DNA of 64,000 nucleotides from Citrobacter freundii (lineage in GTDB: Bacteria > Pseudomonadota > Gammaproteobacteria > Enterobacterales > Enterobacteriaceae): positions 2,046,001 through 2,110,000 of the forward strand of contig NZ_CP099222.1 of NCBI RefSeq assembly GCF_029717145.1, given 5' to 3'. The stretch's first letter is position 1. Each line of letters begins with the position of its first letter. Both the position numbers and the translations under genes were made by a program. This document shows positions 1-10,309 of this stretch, piece after piece. The notes below the pieces were generated by a model. The model was given only the letters and a program-made list of their open reading frames with translations. It ran no database searches and was not told the origin of the DNA.

Positions 1-699
1 CATTTCTGCGCGGCTTTCTTTTAGCGCAATCGCATTGCTCCACGGCCAGCAGAGCACACGCAATCTTTCCAGTGCCGCCATCAGACGCAGATGATGCGCC
101 TCGGGACTTTCTTTCCCACAGCAGGCTCCGGCGCAACGTTTAAGCGCTGAGCGAAAGCAGGCGCGACCGCGACTTAGCGGCTCCAGTCCCAGCAAACCGT
201 AGCAAAGCTGGTGCTCGTCGGCGACCGTCTGTAATGCCTGCAGCGCCGCACGCTGGTGTGCAAACAGGCCAAACAGATTCGGGGTCTGTGAAAAATCCAC
301 ATCGCGCGCGTAGATAACCTGGACGCGTTGATCGGTTAATTGCAGAGCACAGAGTTGGCGAGTGCGGCGCAGGCGCTTATTGAATAAAGGTTGTTGCTCT
401 TTAATTAGTCGTGCCTCCAGCAACAGGGCACCCATTTCACCCGCCGTGCAAATCCAGGTAATACGTCGGGATTGATGTAGCATGGCCGCTTCGTCTGCGT
501 TGCGTAGATGCGCCATCACCCGGCTGCGAACATTGATGCTTTTACCGATATAAAGCGGCATGGTGTCACTTTCGCCGTGAAACAGATAAACACCGGGCGT
601 GGCCGGAAGCGCTTGTAAAAAGGGGCGCAGGTGCTCGGGGTACTCATAAATTGCAGCTGCTTCAAAGGTAATACGAGGGGCTGATTGGCGGCGTACCAC
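1..699 (-). CDS. cho: Excinuclease Cho (UvrC homologue), 3' end missing
   Basis: Cho makes the 3' incision in UvrAB-dependent nucleotide excision repair and can act on bulky lesions that UvrC handles poorly. The visible part is 233 codons of a protein usually near 295; the C-terminus lies outside the window. The GIY-YIG nuclease domain is near the N-terminus, with GVYLF and the matching PLYIGKS motif at about residues 37-55. The start is GTG at 697-699, preceded by a CGGAG ribosome site; no ATG fits as well. A LexA-type box lies just upstream (715-730), fitting the known SOS induction of cho. It lies downstream of nadE on the same strand, as in E. coli. Confidence 0.93.
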   Translation of the reverse strand, partial: MVRRQSAPRITFEAAAIYEYPEHLRPFLQALPATPGVYLFHGESDTMPLYIGKSINVRSRVMAHLRNADEAAMLHQSRRITWICTAGEMGALLLEARLIKEQQPLFNKRLRRTRQLCALQLTDQRVQVIYARDVDFSQTPNLFGLFAHQRAALQALQTVADEHQLCYGLLGLEPLSRGRACFRSALKRCAGACCGKESPEAHHLRLMAALERLRVLCWPWSNAIALKESRAEM

Positions 700-712
700 T
701 GTTTACTCCGGA

Positions 713-732
713 TGCTGGTTATTCATCCAGTA
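713..732 (-). promoter_or_regulatory. LexA (SOS) box upstream of cho
   Basis: The core reads CTGGATGAATAACCAG on the minus strand (715-730), which fits the CTG-N10-CAG pattern of LexA operators. It ends 16 bases before the cho GTG. cho is a known LexA target in E. coli. The inner bases deviate from the ideal CTGT/ACAG, so affinity may be moderate. Confidence 0.75.
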
Positions 733-778
733 TAGTAGGCGATTGTTGATTGAAAAAGCAACATGTGTGAAGTTGTTG

Positions 779-814
779 ACGCCGGACATACGAAGCTTTG
801 TTGCTGTCCGGCGT
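779..814 (-). terminator. Hairpin after nadE
   Basis: A perfect 10-bp stem (779-788 with 805-814) with a 16-base loop follows the nadE stop codon by 17 bases. There is no U-run right after it on the minus strand, so it may be a weak terminator or a 3'-end protecting structure rather than a classic intrinsic terminator. Confidence 0.5.
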
Positions 815-830
815 TATGCAAGAAGGTGGA

Positions 831-1661
831 TTACGCTTTTTTCCAGAAATCGTCAAACACCGTAATGGGCGTGCGACGTTTGTGTTCCGTCTTTAAATAC
901 CAGCTTTCAATTTTCTTCGCGATAGTATCATCCAGAATTTTGCCTTCCAGATAATCATCAATGTTGTCGTACGTTACGCCTAAGGCGGCTTCATCGGGCA
1001 GAGAAGGGCGATCGTCTTCGAGGTCGGCGGTAGGCGCTTTCTTATATAAGTGCTCCGGACAGCCTAGCGCGGCCAGCAGCTGTTTCCCCTGACGCTTGTT
1101 GAGGCGGAATAGTGGGTTAATGTCGGTGCCGCCATCGCCATATTTGGTGAAAAAGCCGGTAATCGCTTCCGCAGCGTGATCGGTGCCAACCACTACGCCG
1201 CTGGTCATTCCGGCGATGCTGTACTGTGCCTTCATGCGTTCACGGGCTTTTTCATTACCGCGCACAAAATCGCTCAGCTCAATACCGGCTTCACGTAATG
1301 CCTGTTCGCTGGCCAGCACCGCAGCTTTGATATTGACGGTTAACACGCGATCCGGCTGAATGAAGGTGATGGCGTCCTGGCAGTCCTGTTCATCGGCCTG
1401 CACACCGTAAGGGAGGCGCACGGCAATAAACTGCAGCGCGTCGTTCCCGGTCTCGTCGCGCAGCTCTGAAATGGCCATTTGGCATAACTTTCCGGCGAGC
1501 GTTGAATCCTGACCGCCGCTAATCCCTAATACCAGTGATTTCAGGAAAGGATAGGTTTTCAGATAGGATTTCAGAAAATCTACGCTACGGCGAATTTCTT
1601 CTTCTGCATTAATGTGCGGCTGTGCGCCAAGTGCCTGGATTATCTCTTGCTGCAGAGTCAT
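831..1661 (-). CDS. nadE: NH3-dependent NAD+ synthetase
   Basis: NadE performs the last step of NAD biosynthesis: deamido-NAD plus ATP plus ammonia gives NAD, AMP and pyrophosphate, in the cytoplasm. The protein is 276 residues, within one residue of the E. coli enzyme. The ATP-pyrophosphatase P-loop SGGQDS is at residues 48-53, and there is no glutaminase domain, so free ammonia is the donor. It starts MTLQQEII with a GAGGGGT-type ribosome site just upstream. nadE and osmE are divergent and an ERIC element separates them. cho follows on the same strand but has its own SOS promoter. Confidence 0.97.
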   Translation of the reverse strand: MTLQQEIIQALGAQPHINAEEEIRRSVDFLKSYLKTYPFLKSLVLGISGGQDSTLAGKLCQMAISELRDETGNDALQFIAVRLPYGVQADEQDCQDAITFIQPDRVLTVNIKAAVLASEQALREAGIELSDFVRGNEKARERMKAQYSIAGMTSGVVVGTDHAAEAITGFFTKYGDGGTDINPLFRLNKRQGKQLLAALGCPEHLYKKAPTADLEDDRPSLPDEAALGVTYDNIDDYLEGKILDDTIAKKIESWYLKTEHKRRTPITVFDDFWKKA

Positions 1662-1769
1662 CTAACCCCTCCGAAAAAAATAATGACAAAAAATATGATC
1701 GGTTAAAGCTAACGCGTTGACGTCCAAACGACAAGGGATGCAGCCTGATATCGCAGTTTTTTGTTTTAA

Positions 1770-1896
1770 TATACCCGTCATACTTTGAGTTGCATGTGCG
1801 TCGGCTGCACTCGTTCTCCCCAGTCACTTACTTTAGTAAGCTCCTGGGGATTCGCTCCCTTGCCACCTTCCTGCAACTCGAATTATTTAGGGTATA
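1770..1896. repeat. ERIC (IRU) element, 127 bp
   Basis: It is bounded by TATACCCGTCATA at the left and TTAGGGTATA at the right, spans exactly 127 bp and is an imperfect palindrome. The central part holds the classic ERIC core (AGTCACTTACTTTAGTAAGC then CTCCTGGGGATTCGCT). It lies between the divergent promoters of nadE and osmE. A second full-length copy is at 26788-26914. Confidence 0.93.
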
Positions 1897-1995
1897 GATT
1901 TTTCCGAAATGGTCTGAGACTCATCTGTAAGCTTGAAAAATGTGTTGTTGTGCTCCAGGCTTATATAACACGCTGAAAAACAAGAGGACGAGAAA

Positions 1996-2337
1996 ATGAA
2001 CAAGAATCTAACAGGAATTCTGGGTGCAGCGGCGGTATTGACTATGCTGGCGGGGTGTACGGCCTACGATCGTACAAAAGACCAATTTGTTCAGCCCGTG
2101 GTGAAAGATGTGAAGAAAGGGATGAGCCGGGCGCAGGTTGCGCAGATTGCCGGCAAGCCGTCTTCTGAAGTGACAATGGTGCATGCTCGCGGGACGTGTC
2201 AGACCTACATCCTGGGTCAACGAGATGGTAAAGCAGAGACCTATTTTGTAGCTTTGGATGATACGGGACACGTGGTTAATTCTGGTTATCAGACCTGTGC
2301 CGAGTACGACACCGATCCGCAGGCGGCGAAGCAGTAA
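1996..2337 (+). CDS. osmE: Osmotically inducible lipoprotein OsmE
   Basis: A small envelope lipoprotein of 113 residues in the SmpA/BamE-like fold family. Its signal peptide ends in a lipobox LAGC, with the lipidated Cys at residue 21. The mature part carries the [12 protein letters not shown]...GKPSSEV segment typical of the family. In E. coli osmE expression rises at high osmolarity and in stationary phase. The start is supported by an AGAGGACGAG ribosome site. It is monocistronic, ends at a strong terminator (2367-2391), and has an ERIC element in its upstream region. Confidence 0.96.
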   Translation: MNKNLTGILGAAAVLTMLAGCTAYDRTKDQFVQPVVKDVKKGMSRAQVAQIAGKPSSEVTMVHARGTCQTYILGQRDGKAETYFVALDDTGHVVNSGYQTCAEYDTDPQAAKQ

Positions 2338-2366
2338 CGACTGCTTAATGCCTGAGCACTCAACGG

Positions 2367-2391
2367 AACCGGCCATTGCGCCGGTTTTTTT
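2367..2391 (+). terminator. Terminator of osmE
   Basis: A 7-bp GC-rich stem (2367-2373 with 2380-2386), a 6-base loop and a run of T to 2391. Confidence 0.9.
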
Positions 2392-2432
2392 GTGCCGTAC
2401 GATCTTATTTAATGTCGCGAATTATTTGCCTG

Positions 2433-2454
2433 AAATGTGAGGGGTGTCATAACG
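2433..2454 (+). promoter_or_regulatory. CRP site of the chb promoter
   Basis: AAATGTGA-GGGGTG-TCATAACG matches the CRP consensus well on the left half and moderately on the right. It overlaps an ATTATTTGCC stretch (2421-2430) that resembles part of a NagC operator. The E. coli chb promoter is known to be controlled by NagC repression, CRP and ChbR. The NagC reading is weaker than the CRP call. Confidence 0.65.
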
Positions 2455-2635
2455 CCAGGTCAATGAGAGACAATTTAGTTGGTCAAGGAAATACCATCCT
2501 CTGGTGCAATCCCGTATACTCATTTCAGCCACCTAAAAAAGTAATTTAGCTGACGCAAGTTACCCAGAGCATGGATGCAGGTTATGGCTTGCGGAGTGTC
2601 TGGATGACAGATAATCGCATATGAGGATCGTTTTT

Positions 2636-2956
2636 ATGGAAAAGAAACACATTTATCTGTTTTGTTCTGCGGGCATGTCGACTTCCTTGTTAGTTTCGAA
2701 GATGCGTGCGCAGGCTGAAAAATACGAAGTACCGGTTATTATTGAAGCATTCCCTGAAACGCTGGCTGGGGAAAAAGGTCCTGTTGCTGACGTCGTGTTA
2801 TTAGGCCCGCAAATTGCTTATATGTTACCCGAAATTCAGCGTTTGTTACCTAACAAGCCTGTAGAAGTGATTGACTCGCTGTTATATGGCAAAGTCGATG
2901 GTTTAGGCGTGCTTAAGGCTGCAGTTGCAGCAATTAAAAAAGCCGCAGCAAATTAA
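2636..2956 (+). CDS. chbB: PTS N,N'-diacetylchitobiose EIIB
   Basis: EIIB component of the lactose/cellobiose-family phosphotransferase system for N,N'-diacetylchitobiose. It passes phosphate from EIIA to the incoming sugar. The protein is 106 residues; the phospho-accepting Cys10 sits in [11 protein letters not shown] chose the ATG at 2636 because it matches the E. coli N-terminus MEKKHIYLF and has AGGA upstream; an in-frame upstream ATG at 2621 would add five residues and lacks that support. First gene of chbBCARFG. The intercistronic region behind it contains the ChiX pairing site. Confidence 0.97.
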   Translation: MEKKHIYLFCSAGMSTSLLVSKMRAQAEKYEVPVIIEAFPETLAGEKGPVADVVLLGPQIAYMLPEIQRLLPNKPVEVIDSLLYGKVDGLGVLKAAVAAIKKAAAN

Positions 2957-2973
2957 TTATATTTTTTAAATTT

Positions 2974-2995
2974 CCCGTCAAAGAGTTATTTCATT
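2974..2995 (+). promoter_or_regulatory. ChiX sRNA pairing (decoy) site in the chbB-chbC spacer
   Basis: The sequence starts CCCGTCAAAGAG, an exact complement of the CTCTTTGACGGG seed of the sRNA ChiX, and continues ATTTCATT after two mismatched bases, also complementary to ChiX. In E. coli and Salmonella this spacer acts as a trap that pairs with ChiX and relieves repression of the chiP chitoporin. The chiX gene itself is not in this window. Confidence 0.8.
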
Positions 2996-3002
2996 AACAT
3001 CC

Positions 3003-3023
3003 ACCGCAATATTATATTGCGGT
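3003..3023 (+). other. Hairpin in chbB-chbC spacer
   Basis: A perfect 9-bp inverted repeat (3003-3011 with 3015-3023) with a 3-base loop, 8 bases beyond the ChiX site and 19 bases before the chbC start. No U-run follows directly. It may shape the structure of the ChiX target or shield the 5' part of the mRNA from decay. Confidence 0.5.
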
Positions 3024-3041
3024 ATTTAAGGGTATTTTTCT

Positions 3042-4400
3042 ATGAGTAACGCTATTGCTTCACTTGAAAAGGTACTCCTTCCTTTTGCTATAAAAATTGG
3101 AAAGCAGCCACACGTTAATGCAATCAAAAACGGTTTTATTCGTTTAATGCCGTTAACCCTCGCAGGGGCCATGTTTGTATTAATCAATAACGTTTTCCTG
3201 AGCTTTGGGGAGGGGTCGTTTTTTTATTCAATGGGTATCCGACTTGATGCTTCGACTATTGAGAATCTCAATAGCTTAAAAGGTATCGGTGGGAACGTTT
3301 ATAACGGTACGCTGGGTATCATGTCATTGATGGCGCCTTTCTTTATCGGCATGGCGATGGCCGATGAACGCAAAGTTGACTCTCTGGCCGCAGGTTTGCT
3401 CTCCGTCGCAGCCTTTATGACCGTCACGCCTTATAGTGTGGGTGAAGCCTATGCCGTTGGTGCTAACTGGTTGGGTGGTGCGAACATTATTTCCGGTATT
3501 ATTATCGGTCTTGTGGTCGCAGAAATGTTCACCTTTGTGGTCCGTCGTAATTGGGTTATCAGATTACCCGATAGTGTTCCTGCCTCGGTCTCGCGCTCCT
3601 TCTCAGCACTGATTCCTGGCTTTATCATTCTCTCCATTATGGGGATCATTGGCTGGGCACTGGCAATCTGGGGCACCAACTTCCACCAGATCATCATGGA
3701 TTCTATTTCGACTCCGCTGGCGTCGCTGGGCAGCGTAGTGGGCTGGGCTTACGTGATTTTTGTTCCGCTGCTGTGGTTCTTTGGTATTCACGGTTCACTG
3801 GCGCTGACCGCGCTGGACAGCGGTATCATGACGCCTTGGGCACTGGAAAACATCGCTATCTATCAACAGTTTGGTTCTGTAGACGCAGCATTGGAAGCCG
3901 GTAAGACGTTCCACGTCTGGGCAAAACCGATGCTGGACTCCTACATCTTCCTCGGCGGTAGCGGCGCAACCCTGGGGCTGATTATTGCTATCTTCCTGGC
4001 ATCTCGTCGTCCGGATTATCGTCAGGTGGCGAAACTGGCCCTGCCGTCAGGTATCTTCCAGATTAACGAACCGATTCTGTTCGGTCTGCCAATTATCATG
4101 AACCCGGTTATGTTCATCCCGTTCATTCTGGTTCAACCGATTCTGGCCGCGATTATGCTGGCAGCCTACTACACTGGCATTATTCCACCGATTACCAATA
4201 TTGCGCCGTGGACGATGCCAACCGGGTTAGGCGCGTTCTTTAACACCAACGGTAGCGTTGCGGCTCTGCTGGTGGCACTGTTCAACCTTGGGGTCGCCAC
4301 GCTGGTGTATCTGCCATTCGTCGTCGTCGCCAATAAAGCGCAGAACGTCATTGATAAAGAAGAAAGCGAAGAAGATATCGCTAACGCATTGAAATTCTAA
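3042..4400 (+). CDS. chbC: PTS N,N'-diacetylchitobiose EIIC permease
   Basis: Membrane channel of the chitobiose PTS; it carries the disaccharide across the inner membrane while EIIB phosphorylates it. The 452 residues match the family length. The sequence is very hydrophobic with multiple membrane segments, an N-terminal amphipathic stretch ([20 protein letters not shown]) and the conserved NEPILFGLP motif near residue 345 that belongs to the sugar-binding region of lactose/cellobiose EIIC proteins. The start at 3042 lies 85 bases after chbB. Its translation leader contains the ChiX site and a hairpin. Confidence 0.97.
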   Translation: MSNAIASLEKVLLPFAIKIGKQPHVNAIKNGFIRLMPLTLAGAMFVLINNVFLSFGEGSFFYSMGIRLDASTIENLNSLKGIGGNVYNGTLGIMSLMAPFFIGMAMADERKVDSLAAGLLSVAAFMTVTPYSVGEAYAVGANWLGGANIISGIIIGLVVAEMFTFVVRRNWVIRLPDSVPASVSRSFSALIPGFIILSIMGIIGWALAIWGTNFHQIIMDSISTPLASLGSVVGWAYVIFVPLLWFFGIHGSLALTALDSGIMTPWALENIAIYQQFGSVDAALEAGKTFHVWAKPMLDSYIFLGGSGATLGLIIAIFLASRRPDYRQVAKLALPSGIFQINEPILFGLPIIMNPVMFIPFILVQPILAAIMLAAYYTGIIPPITNIAPWTMPTGLGAFFNTNGSVAALLVALFNLGVATLVYLPFVVVANKAQNVIDKEESEEDIANALKF

Positions 4401-4454
4401 ATTTAATCCGGCATGGCCTCTCGGTCATGCCGGACTGAACCAGAGGAAAAGAGT

Positions 4455-4802
4455 ATGTTGGATATCGAAAATATCGTGGACACATCGTCAGAAGCTGAAG
4501 AGCTTGAAGAAGTGGTGATGGGGCTTATCATCAATTCGGGGCAGGCGCGTAGCCTGGCCTATGGCGCACTCAAGATGGCCAAACAGGGCGATTTTGAGGC
4601 GGCGAAGGCCATGATGGAACAGTCTCGTATGGCGCTGAACGAAGCGCACCTCGTACAAACGAAACTGATTGAAGGCGATCAGGGCGAAGGTAAAATGAAA
4701 GTGAGCCTGGTTCTGGTTCACGCACAGGATCACCTGATGACGTCGATGCTGGCACGCGAACTGGTGACGGAACTGATTGAGCTTCACGAGAAGCTGAAAT
4801 AG
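4455..4802 (+). CDS. chbA: PTS N,N'-diacetylchitobiose EIIA
   Basis: EIIA of the chitobiose PTS; a small helical cytoplasmic protein that takes phosphate from HPr. It has 115 residues, with the phosphorylated His at residue 89 within [10 protein letters not shown]. The ATG at 4455 has an AGAGGAAAAG ribosome site; a longer reading frame from 4413 lacks one. It is followed by chbR after 10 bases, within the same operon. Confidence 0.97.
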   Translation: MLDIENIVDTSSEAEELEEVVMGLIINSGQARSLAYGALKMAKQGDFEAAKAMMEQSRMALNEAHLVQTKLIEGDQGEGKMKVSLVLVHAQDHLMTSMLARELVTELIELHEKLK

Positions 4803-4812
4803 CGAGGAGTGC

Positions 4813-5655
4813 ATGATGCAATTACAGATTAACGCACCGGAAATCAAAACCGTTTACGAGCAGCAGTTGTTTAATGGCAAAAATTTCCATGTGTTTATCT
4901 ATAACAAAACTGAAAGTATCAGTGGACTGCATCAGCACGATTACTATGAATTTACGCTGGTATTAACCGGTCGCTATTATCAGGAAATCAACGGTAAACG
5001 TGTGCTGCTGGAACGTGGTGACTTTGTTTTTATCCCCCTGGGATCGCATCACCAAAGTTTCTATGATTTCGGCGCCACGCGGATCCTTAACGTCGGTATC
5101 AGTAAGCGTTTTTTTGAACAGCACTATCATCCTTTATTGCCGTTTTGTTTTGTTGCATCGCAGGTGTACCGGGCGAATAACTCCTTTCTCACCTATATCG
5201 AAACGGTCATTGCATCACTGAACTTTCGCGAGAGCGGGCTGGATGAATTTGTCGAAGTGGTCACCTTCTACATTATTAATCGGCTCCGGCATCACCGAGA
5301 AGAACAAGTGTTGGATGACATTCCACAATGGCTGAGAGCGACCGTGGAAACGATGCACGACAAACGTCAGTTTAGCGAAAATGCGCTGGAAAACATGGTC
5401 CAGCTGTCGGCAAAATCTCAGGAATATCTGACTCGTGCCACCCAGCGTTATTACAGTAAAACACCGATGCAGATTATTAATGAAATCCGCATTAACTTTG
5501 CTAAAAAACAGCTGGAAATGACCAACTATTCGGTCACGGATATTGCTTATGAGTCTGGTTACAGCAGCCCAAGCCTGTTTATTAAAACGTTTAAAAAACT
5601 GACGTCGTTTACGCCCAATAGCTACCGGAAGAAGTTAACTGAGTTTAATCAGTAG
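4813..5655 (+). CDS. chbR: AraC-family regulator ChbR
   Basis: Dual regulator of the chb operon: activator with phosphorylated chitobiose and CRP, repressor otherwise in E. coli. It has 280 residues, with an N-terminal cupin-like sensing domain (HQHDYYEF near residue 37) and a C-terminal pair of helix-turn-helix motifs ending in [29 protein letters not shown] ribosome site precedes the double ATG at 4813. The gene is embedded within its own target operon between chbA and chbF. Confidence 0.96.
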   Translation: MMQLQINAPEIKTVYEQQLFNGKNFHVFIYNKTESISGLHQHDYYEFTLVLTGRYYQEINGKRVLLERGDFVFIPLGSHHQSFYDFGATRILNVGISKRFFEQHYHPLLPFCFVASQVYRANNSFLTYIETVIASLNFRESGLDEFVEVVTFYIINRLRHHREEQVLDDIPQWLRATVETMHDKRQFSENALENMVQLSAKSQEYLTRATQRYYSKTPMQIINEIRINFAKKQLEMTNYSVTDIAYESGYSSPSLFIKTFKKLTSFTPNSYRKKLTEFNQ

Positions 5656-5778
5656 CTATTATTTGCCAATAACCCATTTTTATAGCTTGCCCAAAATAGC
5701 GTCGGGACAGCCACGCTATATCTGACAAACGGGTTGAGCATAATACACGTCAGTGTTTTGACACTGAAGGGAGAAAGT

Positions 5779-7134
5779 ATGAGCCAGAAATTAAAAGTCG
5801 TCACTATCGGTGGCGGGAGCAGCTACACCCCTGAATTACTTGAAGGCTTTATTAAGCGTTATCATGAGTTACCGGTGTCTGAATTGTGGTTGGTTGATGT
5901 CGACGGCGGTAAAGAGAAGCTGGATATTATTTTCGACCTGTGCCAACGCATGATCGACAAAGCTGGCGTGCCGATGAAGCTGTATAAAACACTGGATCGT
6001 CGCGAAGCGCTGAAAGACGCTGACTTTGTGACCACGCAGCTGCGCGTTGGACAACTTAAAGCCCGTGAGCAGGACGAGCGAATCCCGCTGAGCCACGGTT
6101 ATCTGGGACAGGAGACAAACGGCGCGGGCGGCCTGTTTAAAGGTTTGCGGACTATTCCGGTTATTTTTGACATCGTGAAAGATGTCGAAGAACTGTGCCC
6201 GAATGCGTGGGTGATTAACTTTACTAACCCGGCCGGAATGGTCACTGAAGCCGTCTATCGCCATACAAATTTTAAGAAATTCATCGGGGTATGCAATATT
6301 CCGATCGGCATGAAAATGTTTATTACCGACGTGTTGGCGTTAAAAGAGAGCGATGATTTATCTATCGATCTGTTTGGCCTGAACCATATGGTGTTTATTA
6401 AAGATGTGCTGGTCAACGGCGAGTCACGTTTTGACGAACTGCTCGACGGCGTGGCCTCGGGGCAGTTAAAAGCGTCTACCGTGAAGAACATTTTCGACCT
6501 GCCGTTTAGCGAAGGATTGATTCGCTCGCTGAAACTGCTGCCATGTTCGTATTTGCTTTACTATTTCAAGCCAAAAGAGATGCTGGCGATTGAAATGGGT
6601 GAATACTATAAGGGCGGTGCACGCGCGCAGGTTGTGCAAAAAGTGGAGAAACAACTTTTTGAGCTGTATAAAAATCCTGAACTGAATGTGAAACCGAAGG
6701 AGCTTGAGCAGCGCGGTGGAGCGTATTACTCCGATGCGGCGTGTGAGGTGATCAACGCCATCTACAACGACAAGCAGACCGAGCACTATGTCAACATTCC
6801 TCACCATGGTCATGTAGACAACATTCCTGCGGACTGGGCGGTTGAGATGACCTGTACGCTGGGGCGCAATGGTGCGACCCCGCATCCACGGATCACGCAT
6901 TTTGATGAGAAAGTGCTTGGCCTTATCTATACCATTAAAGGTTTTGAGGTGGCGGCGAGTAATGCGGCACTGAGCGGTGAATTTAATGATGTGCTGCTGG
7001 CGTTAAATCTGAGCCCACTGGTGCATTCTGACCGTGATGCCGAAATTCTGGCGCGGGAACTGATCCTTGCCCATGAAAAATGGCTGCCAAACTTTGCCGG
7101 GTGCATCGAGACGCTCAAAAGCGAACAACACTGA
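5779..7134 (+). CDS. chbF: GH4 6-phospho-beta-glucosidase / chitobiase-6-phosphate hydrolase
   Basis: Hydrolyses phosphorylated chitobiose (after deacetylation by ChbG) and can act on other beta-linked 6-phospho-disaccharides. It belongs to GH4, which uses NAD+ and Mn2+ in an oxidation-elimination mechanism. The protein is 451 residues. The NAD-binding GGGSSYTPELLEG is at 11-23; Cys172 (VCNIP) and His203 (LNHM) are the expected metal ligands. The ATG at 5779 follows GGGAGAAAG; the longer frame from 5734 is unsupported. The gap after chbR is 123 bases. Confidence 0.95.
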   Translation: MSQKLKVVTIGGGSSYTPELLEGFIKRYHELPVSELWLVDVDGGKEKLDIIFDLCQRMIDKAGVPMKLYKTLDRREALKDADFVTTQLRVGQLKAREQDERIPLSHGYLGQETNGAGGLFKGLRTIPVIFDIVKDVEELCPNAWVINFTNPAGMVTEAVYRHTNFKKFIGVCNIPIGMKMFITDVLALKESDDLSIDLFGLNHMVFIKDVLVNGESRFDELLDGVASGQLKASTVKNIFDLPFSEGLIRSLKLLPCSYLLYYFKPKEMLAIEMGEYYKGGARAQVVQKVEKQLFELYKNPELNVKPKELEQRGGAYYSDAACEVINAIYNDKQTEHYVNIPHHGHVDNIPADWAVEMTCTLGRNGATPHPRITHFDEKVLGLIYTIKGFEVAASNAALSGEFNDVLLALNLSPLVHSDRDAEILARELILAHEKWLPNFAGCIETLKSEQH

Positions 7135-7146
7135 TAGAGGTCGGCT

Positions 7147-7905
7147 ATGGAACGCGTACTGATTGTGAATGCGGATGATTTTGGCCTGAGCAAAGGGCAA
7201 AACTACGGCATTATTGACGCTTGTCGCCATGGTGTTGTCACCTCGACAACGGCGCTGGTCAACGGCGAGGCCATTGACCATGCGGTACAGTTGAGTCGTG
7301 AGCTTCCTGAACTGGCTGTTGGCATGCACTTTGTGCTGACGCTGGGGAAACCGCTGACGGCAATGCCAGGGCTGACCCGCGACGGACTGCTGGGGAAATG
7401 GATCTGGCAGATGGCCGAGGAGGACACCTTGCCGCTGGATGAAATTTCGCACGAGCTGGCCGCACAGTATCAGCGTTTCATCGACCTGTTCGGCCGGGAG
7501 CCGACGCATCTGGATAGCCATCACCATGTGCATATGTTCCCGCAGATTTTCCCTGTAGTGGCCAATTTTGCGGCCCAGCACGGTATTGCGTTACGCATCG
7601 ATCGTCAGACGGTGTTTGAGGCTGCTGACTTACCTGTTGCGTTGCGCACGTCGCAGGGATTTAGCAGCGAGTTTTACGGCGAGGCGATTTCCGAAGAGCT
7701 GTTTTTGCAGGTGCTAGACGCCTCAGCAGACAGGGGCGAGTCCTCGCTGGAAGTGATGTGCCACCCGGCCTTTGTCGATAATATCATTCGACAAAGCGCC
7801 TACTGTTACCCCCGCTTAACTGAACTTGATGTGCTGACGTCTCCGGTATTGAAATATGCTATTGCGGAGCGCGGTTATCGTCTCGGCAGTTTTCTGAACG
7901 TGTAA
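7147..7905 (+). CDS. chbG: Chitooligosaccharide deacetylase (YdjC/ChbG family)
   Basis: Removes one acetyl group from phosphorylated chitobiose or chitotriose; in E. coli this is needed for both induction of the operon and hydrolysis by ChbF. It has 252 residues. Metal-binding motifs are NADDFG (8-13), MHF with His61, and DSHHHVHM ending at residue 130. It starts 12 bases after chbF with GAGGTCGG just upstream. Last gene of the operon, followed by a strong terminator. Confidence 0.95.
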   Translation: MERVLIVNADDFGLSKGQNYGIIDACRHGVVTSTTALVNGEAIDHAVQLSRELPELAVGMHFVLTLGKPLTAMPGLTRDGLLGKWIWQMAEEDTLPLDEISHELAAQYQRFIDLFGREPTHLDSHHHVHMFPQIFPVVANFAAQHGIALRIDRQTVFEAADLPVALRTSQGFSSEFYGEAISEELFLQVLDASADRGESSLEVMCHPAFVDNIIRQSAYCYPRLTELDVLTSPVLKYAIAERGYRLGSFLNV

Positions 7906-7916
7906 TTCCTGAGTTT

Positions 7917-7943
7917 GCGGCGCGTCAATGCGCCGCTTTTTTT
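7917..7943 (+). terminator. Terminator of the chb operon
   Basis: Perfect 7-bp GC stem (7917-7923 with 7930-7936), a 6-base loop and seven T. The T-run overlaps the reverse complement of the katE stop codon (7942-7944), so the two convergent genes share these bases. On the minus strand the stem is not followed by T, so it works for chb only. Confidence 0.93.
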
Positions 7944-10200
7944 AGGCCGGAATGGCGTCGACTTTTCCGCTGCGAGACCAGACACGGTGCGCAGTCATGA
8001 GCGCCAGCAAGGTATCCATAAACTGCGCATCTGCGCTGTCCGCTTCAACAATCCCTTCTTCACCCTGATTGCTAACCTTCAGCACGGCTTTCAACTGACG
8101 CGCATCGCCTGCCAGCGCAATGGGTTTCAAATGTTTGTATGCTTCCAGTAAGTAGTAACGGGTATCGCCGCGCATGTCGATATCCGCAATATTGCCGCAA
8201 GGCACAATGACCGCATCCACGGTCAGTGATGGCGAACCGGCAAAGGTACCGGCGATGTTCAGCACCGAGCCATCGTCGGCAACCACGTTCCCCATCCGCG
8301 AATAGAGCAATTTTGCATGCACACCGCGGGACTGGAGAGCTTGCATGATGGTGAGCATATCGGCCGATTTGACCTCGTCATTCAGCAAAATGGCCACTAT
8401 CCGGCCTTTGATATCGCCTTGTTCCCCTGCGTACAAACTGAGTGATGGGGCTTCAGTTAACCCGTTGACGTCCGCAGGCGGGGCGATTTGCTGCTGTTCG
8501 TCGGTTAGTTCAAAACCGAGGTTGTCGGCAACAGATTGTGCAAGGGTGGTATCAATGTGCGCCAGTTGTTCAACCACTCTCTCGCGGATATATGGGCGGG
8601 TGACTTTGCTCAGTTCAAAACTGAATCCGCCAACAATATGCTGCTGCTCAATAGGCGTCTGACTTAGCCAGAACAGGCGAGGGTGCGCATAGTATTCGCC
8701 GAAAGAGGGGCTTCTTTCACGGATCTTACTGCCTTCAATACGTTCCTGATACGATTCAAAACCCCCGCGTTTAGGGCCAGGTGGCGTTTCGCGCGGCCAG
8801 TTATCATTGATCGAGTTTGGTTCGTAGTTGGCCGGGTTGGTATCAATATCCATGCGATGCATGCCGTCGCGCTGGAAATTGTGATACGGGCAGGTCGGGC
8901 GGTTAATCGGAATTTCATGAAAGTTAGGTCCGCCCAGACGGCTGATCTGCGTGTCGGTATATGAAAACAGTCGGCCCTGTAGCAGCGGATCGTTGGTGAA
9001 ATCAATACCGGGGACGATGTGTCCTGGATGAAATGCTACCTGCTCGTTTTCGGCGAAGAAATTATCCGGGTTACGGTTAAGCACCATTTTTCCGACGCGC
9101 TGAACCGGAACCAATTCCTCGGGGATCAACTTTGTTGGGTCGAGCAGATCAAAATCGAATTTAAACTCGTCCTCTTCCGCAATCAGTTGCAGTCCCAACT
9201 CATATTCCGGGTAATCACCGGCTTCGATGGCCTCCCACAGATCGCGACGGTGGAAGTCAGGGTCTCGACCGGTAAGTTTTTGCGCTTCATCCCAAACCAG
9301 AGAGGCTTTGCCTGCCAGGGGTTTCCAGTGGAAGCGTACAAAGGTGGCTTTGCCTTGCGCGTTAATCAGTCGAAACGTGTGGATGCCAAAGCCTTCCATC
9401 GTGCGATAGCTACGAGGTATCCCACGGTCTGACATGGCCCACATCACGTTATGCAGTGTTTCTGGCTGTAAAGAGACGTAATCCCAGAAGGTATCATGCG
9501 CGCTTTGTCCCTGTGGAATAGCCCAGTGCGGCTCTGGTTTAACCGCGTGGACGAAGTCCGGGAATTTATGGGCGTCCTGGATAAAAAACACCGGTGTATT
9601 ATTTCCTACCAGGTCAAATATCCCCTCTTCGGTATAAAACTTTGTGGCAAATCCGCGAATATCCCGGACCGTGTCTGCTGAACCGGCGCCGCCCTGGACG
9701 GTGGAGAAGCGCACAAAAACCGGGGTTATCTTATTTGCCTCGCACAGGAAGTCGGCTTTGGTGACGGCACTTAAATCGGCATAGGACTGAAAGTAACCAT
9801 GCGCGGCGGAGCCACGGGCATGGACGATCCGTTCCGGAATGCGTTCATGATCAAAATGGGTAATCTTCTCACGCAGGATAAAATCCTCGAGCAGCGTCGG
9901 CCCACGGTTTCCGGCGCGTAATGAGTTTTGATCGTCTGCAATGCGGACGCCCTGATTGGTGGTCAGGGCAAAATCTTCACTGCCTTTACGAAAAGGCACC
10001 AGTGAGTTGAGTTTGTCATTAACGGTGTCGGGGGCCTTCGCACTACCAGGGGCAGTGGGCTGCATGCCCGGCGGTGTGGGTTTGGCGTCGGGTTTGTGCG
10101 AGCCGTCTGCGGGGGCCAGGGAATCGAGCCCTGGTCTGGATTCGCTGGCATCATGAACCGGTGCCGGGTGATTGAGTGGATGCTTGTCATTCTGCGACAT
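7942..10200 (-). CDS. katE: Catalase HPII (hydroperoxidase II)
   Basis: Large-subunit monofunctional heme catalase that degrades hydrogen peroxide in stationary phase. It has 752 residues, one fewer than E. coli HPII. A proline-rich N-terminal tail precedes the catalase core; the distal His is in [12 protein letters not shown] near residue 127, the Asn in LVGNNTP, and the proximal heme Tyr in [18 protein letters not shown]. The flavodoxin-like C-terminal domain of large catalases is present. I chose the ATG at 10198-10200, which has AGGAGA upstream; the frame runs 18 codons further. RpoS control is known for E. coli katE; I did not identify the promoter. Confidence 0.97.
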   Translation of the reverse strand: MSQNDKHPLNHPAPVHDASESRPGLDSLAPADGSHKPDAKPTPPGMQPTAPGSAKAPDTVNDKLNSLVPFRKGSEDFALTTNQGVRIADDQNSLRAGNRGPTLLEDFILREKITHFDHERIPERIVHARGSAAHGYFQSYADLSAVTKADFLCEANKITPVFVRFSTVQGGAGSADTVRDIRGFATKFYTEEGIFDLVGNNTPVFFIQDAHKFPDFVHAVKPEPHWAIPQGQSAHDTFWDYVSLQPETLHNVMWAMSDRGIPRSYRTMEGFGIHTFRLINAQGKATFVRFHWKPLAGKASLVWDEAQKLTGRDPDFHRRDLWEAIEAGDYPEYELGLQLIAEEDEFKFDFDLLDPTKLIPEELVPVQRVGKMVLNRNPDNFFAENEQVAFHPGHIVPGIDFTNDPLLQGRLFSYTDTQISRLGGPNFHEIPINRPTCPYHNFQRDGMHRMDIDTNPANYEPNSINDNWPRETPPGPKRGGFESYQERIEGSKIRERSPSFGEYYAHPRLFWLSQTPIEQQHIVGGFSFELSKVTRPYIRERVVEQLAHIDTTLAQSVADNLGFELTDEQQQIAPPADVNGLTEAPSLSLYAGEQGDIKGRIVAILLNDEVKSADMLTIMQALQSRGVHAKLLYSRMGNVVADDGSVLNIAGTFAGSPSLTVDAVIVPCGNIADIDMRGDTRYYLLEAYKHLKPIALAGDARQLKAVLKVSNQGEEGIVEADSADAQFMDTLLALMTAHRVWSRSGKVDAIPA

Positions 10201-10309
10201 GAACTCGTCTCCTGTTTTCATTGCTGAAAGGGTCGTTGTTGCTGTCAAAAACATTAACTATAGACCACGCATCCAGGTGAGCCGGGATCCGTTGAAGGGG
10301 AATACTGTA

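Noticed and set aside
7942-10254. katE start 18 codons upstream at 10254
   Set aside because: The added residues have no ribosome site, while ATG 10200 follows AGGAGA and equals the family N-terminus.
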